DNA of 16,007 nt, taken from the NCBI GenBank assembly GCA_964567845.1, contig CAZMOG010000044.1, positions 1 through 16,007 on the forward strand, given 5' to 3'. The notes beneath the pieces are model-generated. The model worked only from the letters and a program-made list of their open reading frames with translations, made no database searches and was not told where the DNA came from. The translations under genes were made by a program, and so were the position numbers. The DNA comes from RGIG9079 sp964567845. Its GTDB lineage: Bacteria; Bacteroidota; Bacteroidia; Bacteroidales; Marinifilaceae. Below, piece after piece: positions 8,447 to 15,991 of the stretch (its first letter is position 1; every line of letters begins with the position of its first letter).

Positions 8447-9226
8447 TTAAATGACAAAAACAGGGTTCTTGTCACTCTGTGAATACAGAAGTGCAAAGTT
8501 AGTTATTTTTTTAATAAGTATGTTATAGAAAAGCTCTTTTATATATTGTTCGCTTTCGTAATGTCCTATGTCTGCAATAATTATCTTTCCTTCGGCCCTG
8601 TACCAATCATGATGTTTTATGTCTCCTGTGATATAAATATCTGCGTTGGCGTGGATTGCCTGCTCTATGAATTCCGCCCCGGCACCTCCGCATACGGCAA
8701 CTCTTTTTAGCTTGGAATGGCATATTTCTGAGTGTCTAACCACATTGCATCTAAATATATTCTTGACTTTTGTAAGAAATTCCACAGGATTTATCTCTTC
8801 AGGAAGTTCTCCAATTAAGCCCAAACCATTGCCATTACTGTCTTTTGGAGACAAAACATTAATATTCTGTAATCCTAATTTGTCGGCAATAGTCATGCTT
8901 ACACCATTGCTTACCGAATCAATGTTGGTGTGGGCGGCATAGATTGTAATGTCGTTTCTGATGGCCTTAATCAGTGCCCTATTTATATAATTATCAGTGC
9001 TTAATGATTTGATTCCGCGGAAAATGAGAGGATGGTGTGAAATTATCAGATTACATCCTTTCTCTATGGCCTCGTTTACAACATTTTCTGTTATCTCTAT
9101 AGCTAAAAGGATTCCCTGTATTGTATTATGCGGAGAGCCACACATATAGCCGGAGTTGTCGTAACTCTCTTGAAGGTTAAGAGGTGCATATGCCTCGATT
9201 TCAGAAATCATTTCAGATATTATCAT
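8447..9226 (-). CDS. Nif3-like dinuclear metal-centre protein (YbgI/YqfO family)
   Basis: The family forms hexameric toroids with a two-metal site. It is often labelled GTP cyclohydrolase 1 type 2 homologue, though its substrate is not settled. Family signatures include the N-terminal SYDNSGYMCG, the metal-binding ISHHPLIF (about residues 63-70), AAHTNIDS, VAVCGGAGAEFI, ITGDIKHHDW and DIGHYESEQ; the histidines and the aspartate/glutamate of these motifs are the expected metal ligands. At 259 residues it is the short YbgI-like form, without the roughly 100-residue middle domain of YqfO-type members. Its ATG overlaps the stop of the MerR-like gene by four bases (ATGA), indicating translational coupling. 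Confidence 0.93.
   Translation of the reverse strand: MIISEMISEIEAYAPLNLQESYDNSGYMCGSPHNTIQGILLAIEITENVVNEAIEKGCNLIISHHPLIFRGIKSLSTDNYINRALIKAIRNDITIYAAHTNIDSVSNGVSMTIADKLGLQNINVLSPKDSNGNGLGLIGELPEEINPVEFLTKVKNIFRCNVVRHSEICHSKLKRVAVCGGAGAEFIEQAIHANADIYITGDIKHHDWYRAEGKIIIADIGHYESEQYIKELFYNILIKKITNFALLYSQSDKNPVFVI
8494..8501 (-). promoter_or_regulatory. Possible internal -7 box for the zinc-ribbon gene and valS
   Basis: On the minus strand an exact TAACTTTG lies inside the 3' end of the Nif3-like gene, about 75 bases before the zinc-ribbon start. The same octamer serves three other genes here. No -33 TTTG lies at 18-21 bases spacing, and the octamer also encodes ordinary residues (TNFA), so chance is quite possible. 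Confidence 0.25.
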
Positions 9227-9537
9227 AACTCTTTTTTTATCTGTAGTAGTTCCTCTTTTATTTTGCCGAGTCTGTTTAGCAAAGTAATGTCCCGAGCAAT
9301 TTGGGACATATTTGTTTTAAGCTCCTGTTTGGCCCCCTCTAAAGTTAGACGTTTTACCTTTACCAAGTGATATATAACTCTGAAGGTCTCTATGTCTTGT
9401 GCGGTAAATTGTCGGTTTCCTCGACTGCTGCGGTGAGGTTTGATTTGTTCAAACTCCTTCTCCCAGAATCGGATAAGTGTCGGGGCAACATTGAAAATCT
9501 CGGCAACCTCGCCTATAGAGTAGTAGAGCTTTTCCAT
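9223..9537 (-). CDS. MerR-family HTH regulator (short form)
   Basis: This 104-residue protein is a MerR-type winged helix-turn-helix domain (YYSIGEVAEIFNVAPTLIRF, then WEKEFEQIKPHRSSRGNRQFT, about 5-46) followed by the usual helical continuation (IYHLVKVKRLTLEGAKQEL) and a short predicted coiled coil for dimerisation. There is no effector-binding domain and no metal-binding cysteine, so it is not a classical metal or drug sensor. It sits 11 bases after the M23 peptidase gene and overlaps the Nif3-like gene by four bases. Such short MerR proteins next to an M23 peptidase gene are common in Bacteroidetes; the target is unknown. Confidence 0.92.
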   Translation of the reverse strand: MEKLYYSIGEVAEIFNVAPTLIRFWEKEFEQIKPHRSSRGNRQFTAQDIETFRVIYHLVKVKRLTLEGAKQELKTNMSQIARDITLLNRLGKIKEELLQIKKEL

Positions 9538-9548
9538 TGTTTTATTTG

Positions 9549-10520
9549 TTAATCCAGTGATTGTCCTGCTTCGTCAACGCTATTTACCAACTGCTCGTAT
9601 TCATCAGGAGTCAAATCATTGAAGAAGTAGTTTATGGGGTTTACAGAAATATCGTTCTTTAAAACCTCGTAGTGGCAGTGTGGTCCTGTTGAACGTCCAG
9701 AATTGCCAAGGAATCCGATAATCTCTCCACGTTTAACCTTCTGACCTCGTTTAACTGTGTATGCGCTCAAGTGTGCATAGTGAGTTTTGTATGAGTATCC
9801 GTGATCGATAATTACGTGTTTGCCATAACCGCTGTCTGTGCCTGCTTTAATTACCTTGCCGTTTCCTGTTGCATAAATAGGGGTTCCTATTGGGCCCGCA
9901 AAGTCAATTCCTGCATGGAATTTTCGAGTTTTATAAATAGGGTGGATACGGTAGCCGAATCCGGATGTTTTGTAAACCTTTTTATCTTTCAACGATACGG
10001 GTAAGATTGCAGGGATAGAGGCCAGCATGTCAATCTTGTTCTTGACCATGGATTCTATTTCGTCGAATGATTTACTTTGAATATATGCGGCCTTGGTTAG
10101 ACGGTCCATTTTTTGGTTTGTACTTATGAGCAACTCGCTGTGTGTCATGTCACGAAGTGCTGCATAACGGTCCGTTCCTCCAATACCGCCTTGTCGGATT
10201 GAGGCATCAATGGGATCGGATTCAAAGATTACGCGATACATGTTGTCGTCGCGGTGTTCTAATGCAGTTATAACTTCGCTTAATTGGTCAAGTTCTTTGT
10301 TTAGTATGTTGTATTCTGCGAGTAGTTCTGCATTCTCCTTTTTTAGAGTAGCCTCTTTGGGCGAGTCTATGAATGTAAACGCAACAACAGCAATTAGGAT
10401 TCCCCAAAGCAGGCTGGCTCCCAATCTGGTAGTCCAATTCCATAATCTTTTGCGGAATGATATTTCTATTCTGTCGTATGAGAGGGTCTCTTTGTTAAAT
10501 TGATAATGGATTTTTGCCAT
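9549..10520 (-). CDS. M23-family (LytM-type) peptidoglycan endopeptidase, membrane-anchored
   Basis: The product is predicted to cut peptide cross-links in the cell wall, or to activate amidases, from the periplasmic face of the inner membrane. Read from the ATG at 10520 it has 323 residues: a short cytoplasmic segment, one transmembrane helix (about 34-51, LGASLLWGILIAVVAFTF), a coiled coil (55-90) and a C-terminal LytM domain. The zinc site is complete: H202 and D206 (FHAGID), H250 (THYAHL), H281 and H283 (HCHYEV). An in-frame TTG at 10553 would add 11 residues, but it overlaps the -7 promoter box, so the ATG is preferred; MAKIHYQFN also fits Bacteroidetes homologues. First gene of the five-gene minus-strand run and divergent from alaS. 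Confidence 0.94.
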   Translation of the reverse strand: MAKIHYQFNKETLSYDRIEISFRKRLWNWTTRLGASLLWGILIAVVAFTFIDSPKEATLKKENAELLAEYNILNKELDQLSEVITALEHRDDNMYRVIFESDPIDASIRQGGIGGTDRYAALRDMTHSELLISTNQKMDRLTKAAYIQSKSFDEIESMVKNKIDMLASIPAILPVSLKDKKVYKTSGFGYRIHPIYKTRKFHAGIDFAGPIGTPIYATGNGKVIKAGTDSGYGKHVIIDHGYSYKTHYAHLSAYTVKRGQKVKRGEIIGFLGNSGRSTGPHCHYEVLKNDISVNPINYFFNDLTPDEYEQLVNSVDEAGQSLD

Positions 10521-10550
10521 AATGTTAGATAAAAACTTGTAAATCCGATG

Positions 10551-10581
10551 CAAAGTTAAAGAATATATCTAAATTTGCAAT
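10551..10581 (-). promoter_or_regulatory. Promoter of the M23-MerR-Nif3-zinc-ribbon-valS operon
   Basis: Minus-strand -7 box TAACTTTG occupies 10551-10558. A -33 element ATTG (TTTG consensus) lies at 10578-10581, exactly 19 bases upstream. Transcription would start near 10544, about 25 bases before the ATG at 10520. It lies in the 133-base gap shared with the divergent alaS gene. Box and spacing are the same as for the promoter at 13276-13306. Confidence 0.75.
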
Positions 10582-10653
10582 TCAATTCGGGGAGTATGTC
10601 CTTGTGAATTTGGAACTTTATAAATTGATTGATAATTATAACGGATTTTAATA

Positions 10654-13287
10654 ATGGAGTCTTCAGAAATTAGACAAAAATTCTTGGATTACTTTGCTGG
10701 CAAAGGCCACATGATTGTTCCATCGGCACCTATGGTGGTGAAAGATGATCCTACATTGATGTTTACCAATGCGGGAATGAATCAGTTTAAGGATGTTATT
10801 TTGGGAAATGCACAGCCCAAGAGTCGCAGAATGGCAGATTCTCAAAAATGTTTGCGAGTATCCGGAAAACATAATGACCTTGAGGAGGTTGGACATGATA
10901 CATACCATCATACCATGTTTGAGATGTTGGGAAACTGGTCATTCGGAGACTATTTCAAAGAGGGGGCAATTGATTATGCCTGGGAGTTCTTGACCCAGGT
11001 AATGAATCTTGATAAGAATCGTTTGTATGCAACTGTTTTTGAGGGATCGGCCGATGATAAATTGGATGCAGACCTCGAAGCTAAAGAGATGTGGTTGAAA
11101 TATCTGCCGGCCGATAGAATTATCTTTGGAAATAAAAAAGATAACTTTTGGGAAATGGGAGATATGGGACCATGTGGACCATGTTCTGAGATTCATATAG
11201 ATTTGCGCCCCGATGCCGAGAGAGCAGCTATTCCGGGAGCAGAGTTGGTAAATAAGGATAATCCTCTTGTAATCGAGATATGGAACTTGGTGTTTATGCA
11301 GTTTAACCGCAAGGCCGATGGGTCGTTGGAGCCACTTCCGGAGAAACATGTTGATACTGGAATGGGATTTGAACGTCTGTGTATGGCTGTTCAGGGCAAA
11401 ACCTCGAACTATGATACCGATGTATTTACTCCAATGATTGCCGAGATTTCAGAGTTGACAGGTTTGGCATATGGTAAGGATCAGAGTATCGATGTTGCAA
11501 TGCGTGTAATTGCAGACCATATCAGAACAATATCTTTCTCGATTACAGATGGTCAGTTGCCATCAAATGTAAAGGCGGGTTACGTAATCAGAAGAATTTT
11601 GCGTAGAGCGGTTCGATATGCCTATACTTATCTGAATCAGAAAGAGGCTTTCTTGTATAAGTTGGTTCCTGCTTTGATTAGAATTATGGGACGCCACTAT
11701 CCGGAGTTGATTTCACAAAAGACTCTTGTAGAGAAGGTTATTATGGAGGAGGAGAATGCCTTCCTAAGAACCTTGGATAAGGGTATCCACCTATTGGATA
11801 AGATTATTGAGACAACAAAAGTCGATAATACCAACATTGTGTCGGGTAAGGTGGCATTTGAGCTTTATGATACGTATGGTTTCCCATTGGATTTGACAGA
11901 GCTTATTTTGCGTGAGCAGAATTTGCAGGTTAATCGTGATGAGTTTGTTAAGGAGATGGAGGCTCAAAAGGAGCGTTCTCGATCTGCTGCAAGCGTAGAT
12001 ACCGAGGATTGGATTGAGATGGGCGAGGATGAGAATTCTCAAGAGTTTGTAGGTTATGATTATCTTGATACCGAGGTTAAGGTTACAAAGTACAGAAAGG
12101 TTACGACCAAGGGTAAATCAATGTACCATTTGGTGTTTAATGTAACTCCGTTCTACGGAGAAGGAGGAGGTCAGGTAGGTGACCGAGGCGTAATTGTGGG
12201 CGAGGACGGTCAGGTGACCCCTATCGTTGAGGCTAAGAAAGAGAATGGCTTGACAATCCATTTGTGTGAAACATTACCTGCAAATCTGGAGCAGAAGTTT
12301 ATGGCAAAGGTGGATGTGGAAAAACGCCAGTTGACAGCCGATAACCACTCTGCAACCCACCTGTTGGATTATGCATTGAGACAGGTATTGGGAACACACG
12401 TGGAGCAGAAAGGATCCTACGTTAATGAGGAGCGTTTACGTTTCGATTTCTCGCACTTCCAGAAAGTAACCGATGAGGAGTTGGCACAAGTTGCGCACAT
12501 AGTTAATAAGTTGATTCGTCAAAATATTGCATTGGAAGAGCATAGAGCAATTCCTATGGCAAAGGCCAAAGAGATGGGCGCAATTGCTCTGTTTGGTGAG
12601 AAATATGGCGATTTGGTGCGTTTAATCAAGTTTGGCGATGCAGTTGAGCTTTGTGGTGGAACTCACGTTAAAGCAACAGGTGAGATTGGTTTCTTCAAGA
12701 TTTTGAGCGAGAGTTCGGTTTCAGCCGGTGTGCGCAGAATTGAGGCTATTACTGCTACAAGAGCAGAGGAGTACATCAACAATACCTATAGCATGATTCG
12801 TCAAATTGAGTCCTCGCTTCAAACCAATAAGGGAATCTTCGAGGGGATCCGTAAGTTGGTTGAGGAGAATGAAAATCTCAAGAAGGAGGCGGAGAAGTTT
12901 ATGAAGGCAAATGCGGAGATTCTTAAGGGTAAGCTCCTGAATAACAAGCGTATGATTGGCAATGTGACTGCTATAGAGTCAATTGTTAATGTTGAGTCTG
13001 CAGTGATGAAGGATATTGCATTCCAGTTGAAAGGTGAGTGTGAAAGATTGATTTGTGTGATTGGTGGAGTTGCTAAGGATAAGCCATACTTGATGGTTAT
13101 GTTATCGAATGATATGGTGGAGGCTGGTCTTCATGCAGGTCAATTGGTAAAGAATGCTGCAAAATTGGTGAAGGGCGGCGGTGGCGGTCAGCCATTTTTC
13201 GCTATGGCAGGAGGATCTGATGTTTCAGGTTTGGAAGCTGCAATAGAACAAATAAAAATAGAGATAGCGTCGAAGGTTGATTTTTAG
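10654..13287 (+). CDS. alaS: Alanyl-tRNA synthetase
   Basis: The enzyme charges tRNA-Ala and clears Ser- and Gly-tRNA-Ala. At 877 residues it has normal length for bacterial AlaRS. The class II catalytic domain covers about 1-440 (motif 2 region YHHTMFEMLGNWSFGDYF near 84-101; motif 3 VIRRILRRAVRYAY near 311-324). The editing domain carries the zinc-binding HSATH (H565, H569) and CGGTH (C667, H671). The C-Ala domain ends with a glycine-rich loop (GGGGGQPFFAMAGG, 841-854). All catalytic and editing motifs are intact. The ATG at 10654 gives the standard start (IRQKFLDYFAGKGH). I see no convincing promoter in the 10521-10653 gap on this strand, and no hairpin terminator after the stop. Confidence 0.98.
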   Translation: MESSEIRQKFLDYFAGKGHMIVPSAPMVVKDDPTLMFTNAGMNQFKDVILGNAQPKSRRMADSQKCLRVSGKHNDLEEVGHDTYHHTMFEMLGNWSFGDYFKEGAIDYAWEFLTQVMNLDKNRLYATVFEGSADDKLDADLEAKEMWLKYLPADRIIFGNKKDNFWEMGDMGPCGPCSEIHIDLRPDAERAAIPGAELVNKDNPLVIEIWNLVFMQFNRKADGSLEPLPEKHVDTGMGFERLCMAVQGKTSNYDTDVFTPMIAEISELTGLAYGKDQSIDVAMRVIADHIRTISFSITDGQLPSNVKAGYVIRRILRRAVRYAYTYLNQKEAFLYKLVPALIRIMGRHYPELISQKTLVEKVIMEEENAFLRTLDKGIHLLDKIIETTKVDNTNIVSGKVAFELYDTYGFPLDLTELILREQNLQVNRDEFVKEMEAQKERSRSAASVDTEDWIEMGEDENSQEFVGYDYLDTEVKVTKYRKVTTKGKSMYHLVFNVTPFYGEGGGQVGDRGVIVGEDGQVTPIVEAKKENGLTIHLCETLPANLEQKFMAKVDVEKRQLTADNHSATHLLDYALRQVLGTHVEQKGSYVNEERLRFDFSHFQKVTDEELAQVAHIVNKLIRQNIALEEHRAIPMAKAKEMGAIALFGEKYGDLVRLIKFGDAVELCGGTHVKATGEIGFFKILSESSVSAGVRRIEAITATRAEEYINNTYSMIRQIESSLQTNKGIFEGIRKLVEENENLKKEAEKFMKANAEILKGKLLNNKRMIGNVTAIESIVNVESAVMKDIAFQLKGECERLICVIGGVAKDKPYLMVMLSNDMVEAGLHAGQLVKNAAKLVKGGGGGQPFFAMAGGSDVSGLEAAIEQIKIEIASKVDF

Positions 13288-13306
13288 AATTTTATTTCTA
13301 ACTTTG
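13276..13306 (+). promoter_or_regulatory. Promoter of the OmpA-like/TPR lipoprotein gene
   Basis: The -33 element GTTG (13276-13279) and the -7 box TAACTTTG (13299-13306) are separated by exactly 19 bases. The -33 element sits in the last codons of alaS. Transcription would start about 7 bases after the box, giving a leader of roughly 40 bases before the ATG at 13353. Confidence 0.75.
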
Positions 13307-13352
13307 TGCTACTTGAACCAGAATGAAATTTAACTGAATTAATGATAGCGTT

Positions 13353-15056
13353 ATGAGAAATTCACTATTTACAGCTGTAGCTGTATTGATGATTGGTGCA
13401 ACAGCGTTCTCTTGTTCTTCATTGAAGAAGATGGAGAAGAATGTTGACAAGATTGATTGCACAGTGGTACCTGAGGTCTTGACTGTAGTGGGAAGTGAGG
13501 TACCTGTTGAGATTACTGCAACATTCCCTGCTAAGTATTTTAACAAGAAGGCAGAGGTTACCGCTTCTCCTGTTTTAAAGTATGAGTCAGGTGAAACTCT
13601 TTACGAGGGAGTTGAGTTGCAAGGCGAGAAGGTACTTGGCAATGCTACTGTTATCGAGAAGAAAGAGGGAGGCGAGGTAAAGTATGTTGGTACAATTCCT
13701 TTTCAGGATGCTATGAGAATTTCCGGCTTGTATGTAAGATACAACGCAGAGAAGGGTAAAAAGTCTCGTCAGTATGATTCAGATAAGATTGCTGATGGTG
13801 TGATCGCAACTGAGGCTTTGGTAAACAAAGCCGGTGCAATTGCTGAGGGAGGTAATGCATTCCAGAGAATTACCCCTGAGACAGCTGAGGCAGCTATATA
13901 CTATTTGATTAACTCTGCGCAGATTCGAAGCTCACAGGCTAAGAGCGATGAGATTAAGGCATTGGAGCAGTTCGCTGCCGATGCATCAGCTGCCGAGGAT
14001 ATGAATCTGATTAATGTAGAGGTTAAGTCATACGCTTCTCCTGATGGTGAGCAGGATTGGAACACTACAGTGGCTAATAATCGTGACAAAGCTTCAGGTA
14101 AGATGATTTCTAAGGATTTGAACAAAAAGAAAATTGCCGAGGCTAAGAGCGCTGATTTCTTTAAACAATACATTACTGCAGAGGACTGGGAGGGATTCCG
14201 GCAGGCAATGGAGGAGTCAAATATCCAGGATAAGGAGTTGATTCTTCGCGTATTGTCAATGTATTCTGATCCAGATGTTCGCGAGCGTGAGATTAAGAAT
14301 ATTACATCTGCATATACAGCTGTGGCTGATCAGATTCTGCCTAAGTTGCGTCGTTCTAAATTCATTGTAAACGCAGAGAGAATTGGAAAGTCTGACGAGG
14401 AGATTTTGGCATTGGTTAAGAGCAATCCAAAGGAGTTGAATGTTGAGGAGATGTTGTATGCTGCTTCATTGGTAAATAATCCTGCAGAGAAACAGGGTAT
14501 CTATTCACATGCTATGTCGCAGTTCCCACAAGATTGGAGAGCTTACAATGACTATGGAATGATTGAGTTTGAGAAGGGTGCATACGGTAAAGCCGGTGAG
14601 TACTTTGCTAAGGCGGCAGCTTTAAATTCAAACGATGCTGTAAAGAACAACATTGGATGTATTGCATTGGTTAATGGAAACATGGATGCAGCAGTTGTTG
14701 CATTTGGATCTGCAGATTGTCCGGAGGCAGACTACAATATGGGTATTGTTTCTATTTTGAAGGGAGAGTATGACAATGCTGTTAAGTACTTTGGTGAGTG
14801 TACAAGCTTTAACGCTTGTTTGGCTAATATCTTGGCAGGCAACAACGCTGTTGCTGCACAGAAGATGGCTGCAAGCGAGGATAATGTTGACTACTTGAAA
14901 GCTGTTCTTGCAGCACGTAACAACGATGCAGCAGGAGTTGTTTCAAACTTGAAGTCAGCAATAGCTAAGGATGCTGCTTATAAGCAACTAGCTGCAACAG
15001 ATATGGAGTTTGCTGCTTATTTCGACAATGCAGAGTTCAATGCTGTTGTAAAATAA
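13353..15056 (+). CDS. OmpA-like/TPR outer-membrane lipoprotein
   Basis: The 567-residue protein has a signal peptide (MRNSLFTAVAVLMIGATAFS) with a probable lipidated C21 (AFSC, an imperfect lipobox but usual in Bacteroidetes). A beta-rich region (about 35-130) follows. Near 215-252, VEVKSYASPDGEQDWNTTV and NNRDKASGKM resemble the peptidoglycan-binding helix-strand of Bacteroidetes OmpA-like domains, which often read YASPxG with N...NR. A helical region with the motif EDWEGFRQAMEESNIQDKE and LPKLRRSKF follows, also seen after OmpA-like segments in this phylum. TPR-like helical repeats cover about 394-505 (DWRAYNDYGMIEFEKGAYGK onwards). The role is probably envelope structure or assembly; no enzyme motif is visible. 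Codon bias like pckA suggests abundant expression. It has its own promoter and is followed by hairpin terminators. Confidence 0.82.
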   Translation: MRNSLFTAVAVLMIGATAFSCSSLKKMEKNVDKIDCTVVPEVLTVVGSEVPVEITATFPAKYFNKKAEVTASPVLKYESGETLYEGVELQGEKVLGNATVIEKKEGGEVKYVGTIPFQDAMRISGLYVRYNAEKGKKSRQYDSDKIADGVIATEALVNKAGAIAEGGNAFQRITPETAEAAIYYLINSAQIRSSQAKSDEIKALEQFAADASAAEDMNLINVEVKSYASPDGEQDWNTTVANNRDKASGKMISKDLNKKKIAEAKSADFFKQYITAEDWEGFRQAMEESNIQDKELILRVLSMYSDPDVREREIKNITSAYTAVADQILPKLRRSKFIVNAERIGKSDEEILALVKSNPKELNVEEMLYAASLVNNPAEKQGIYSHAMSQFPQDWRAYNDYGMIEFEKGAYGKAGEYFAKAAALNSNDAVKNNIGCIALVNGNMDAAVVAFGSADCPEADYNMGIVSILKGEYDNAVKYFGECTSFNACLANILAGNNAVAAQKMAASEDNVDYLKAVLAARNNDAAGVVSNLKSAIAKDAAYKQLAATDMEFAAYFDNAEFNAVVK

Positions 15057-15074
15057 TCAAGAGGCTTGATTTTT
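15057..15074 (+). terminator. Small hairpin with T-run after the lipoprotein stop
   Basis: TCAAG (15057-15061) and CTTGA (15065-15069) form a 5-bp stem with a 3-base loop, followed by five T's (15070-15074). It begins right after the stop codon. It is weaker than the larger hairpin just downstream and may act with it. Confidence 0.45.
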
Positions 15075-15086
15075 ATAAATAATGGA

Positions 15087-15123
15087 AAACGGGGAAAGAT
15101 TATTTTCTTTCCTCGTTTCTTTT
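15087..15123 (+). terminator. Rho-independent terminator after the OmpA-like/TPR gene
   Basis: A 12-bp stem, AAACGGGGAAAG (15087-15098) with CTTTCCTCGTTT (15107-15118), has one G-T wobble, an 8-base loop and a T-rich tail. The tail overlaps the -33 position of the next promoter (15120-15123), so one gene stops almost where the next starts. Confidence 0.8.
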
Positions 15124-15150
15124 ATTATTAGTTTTTAATAATTAACTTTG
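15120..15150 (+). promoter_or_regulatory. Promoter of the DUF4369-like lipoprotein gene
   Basis: The -7 box TAACTTTG is at 15143-15150. The -33 position, 19 bases upstream, is TTTT (15120-15123), the same partial match as for pckA. The predicted leader is about 38 bases before the ATG at 15195. Confidence 0.65.
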
Positions 15151-15194
15151 CAATATTATAACACACAAAATAATTAATTGAAAAGATAATCAAT

Positions 15195-15923
15195 ATGAAA
15201 AAGATTGGAATTTTATTGACCGCAATTGTACTTTGTCTAAGTGCATGTAGTTCGGGAGGAGTTACCGTTCGCGGAGAGTTGGCAGGATTTAAGGGTACTG
15301 CTAAAATGTCGGCAGAGATGCCGGGACGTGGCATGGTTGTTGTTGCTGAGCAGCAAGTTGAGGATGGCGCAATTGAGCTAAAGACTAATGAGTTGACACT
15401 TCCTGCACGTGTTTGGTTTACCTTTAATAACGGAACAGATGAGTATACTCGTGAGTTCATTATAGATCAGATAGATAAGACAAAAATCTCAGGAAAGGGA
15501 AAGTATTTGGATCAAATGTCAATCTCAGGATCGGTTCTGCAAAAGGAGTATATTGATCTAAAGGGTCAGATTGGTGAGAAGTATGATGGCGCAATTGCAA
15601 AGGCAACAAAGGCTATCGAAAGATTGCGTGCAAAGGAGAAACCAACTACAACCGATAGAACTTTGTTGGTGTATAACCAGAATAGTTTGGAGCGTAACAC
15701 AAGTGCAAAGTTTAAATTTGTAAGAAAGTTGGTTGAGATTAACCCAGATATGGAGGTTTCTTTGTTTGTACTTAAGGATTTCTTGAAGGATAGTGTGCAT
15801 GTGCAGAAGGAGGTTTTCAATAATATGAAGATTGAGAACAAGGGAAGTAATATCTATATGGTGTTGGATGCTGACCTAAATGGTGCAACAGCTCCTGCTG
15901 CAACTGAAACTCCTGCTGAGTAA
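15195..15923 (+). CDS. DUF4369-like lipoprotein without thioredoxin domain
   Basis: The 242-residue protein starts with a clear lipoprotein signal peptide, cleaved before C18 (LSAC). Residues about 24-125 resemble the DUF4369 N-terminal domain of Bacteroidetes TlpA/AhpC-type lipoproteins: VTVRGELAGFKGTA, EFIIDQIDKTKISGKGKYL, then ISGSVLQKEYIDLKGQ. A charged helical part follows (about 125-200) with the family-like INPDMEVSLFVLKDF. The thioredoxin domain that usually comes next is absent: there is no CxxC, and the protein ends in a low-complexity Ala/Thr/Pro tail (ATAPAATETPAE). It is probably anchored in the envelope; function unknown. It has its own promoter and terminator. Confidence 0.8.
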   Translation: MKKIGILLTAIVLCLSACSSGGVTVRGELAGFKGTAKMSAEMPGRGMVVVAEQQVEDGAIELKTNELTLPARVWFTFNNGTDEYTREFIIDQIDKTKISGKGKYLDQMSISGSVLQKEYIDLKGQIGEKYDGAIAKATKAIERLRAKEKPTTTDRTLLVYNQNSLERNTSAKFKFVRKLVEINPDMEVSLFVLKDFLKDSVHVQKEVFNNMKIENKGSNIYMVLDADLNGATAPAATETPAE

Positions 15924-15960
15924 TTGTATAGAAGCTATATATAATAGGTATAAAAAGGGG

Positions 15961-15991
15961 CCGGGTCAAAAGTAATTTTTGATCCGGTTTT
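15961..15991 (+). terminator. Rho-independent terminator of the DUF4369-like gene
   Basis: An 11-bp stem, CCGGGTCAAAA (15961-15971) with TTTTGATCCGG (15977-15987), has one G-T wobble, a 5-base loop and a TTTT tail (15988-15991) followed by more T's. It lies 37 bases after the stop. Nothing recognisable follows to the window end. Confidence 0.9.

Noticed and set aside
10521..10553. TTG start at 10553 for the M23 peptidase gene
   Set aside because: It overlaps the TAACTTTG promoter box, so the start codon would lie upstream of the transcription start. The ATG at 10520 fits better.
10574..10604. TTTG (10574-10577) plus TGTCCTTG (10597-10604) as alaS promoter
   Set aside because: The spacing is right but the -7 box matches only four of six consensus bases, which is too weak to claim.
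10521..10653. T-box or other tRNA-sensing leader before alaS
   Set aside because: The gap is only 133 bases, shared with a divergent promoter, with no T-box sequence, specifier stem or terminator/antiterminator pair visible.
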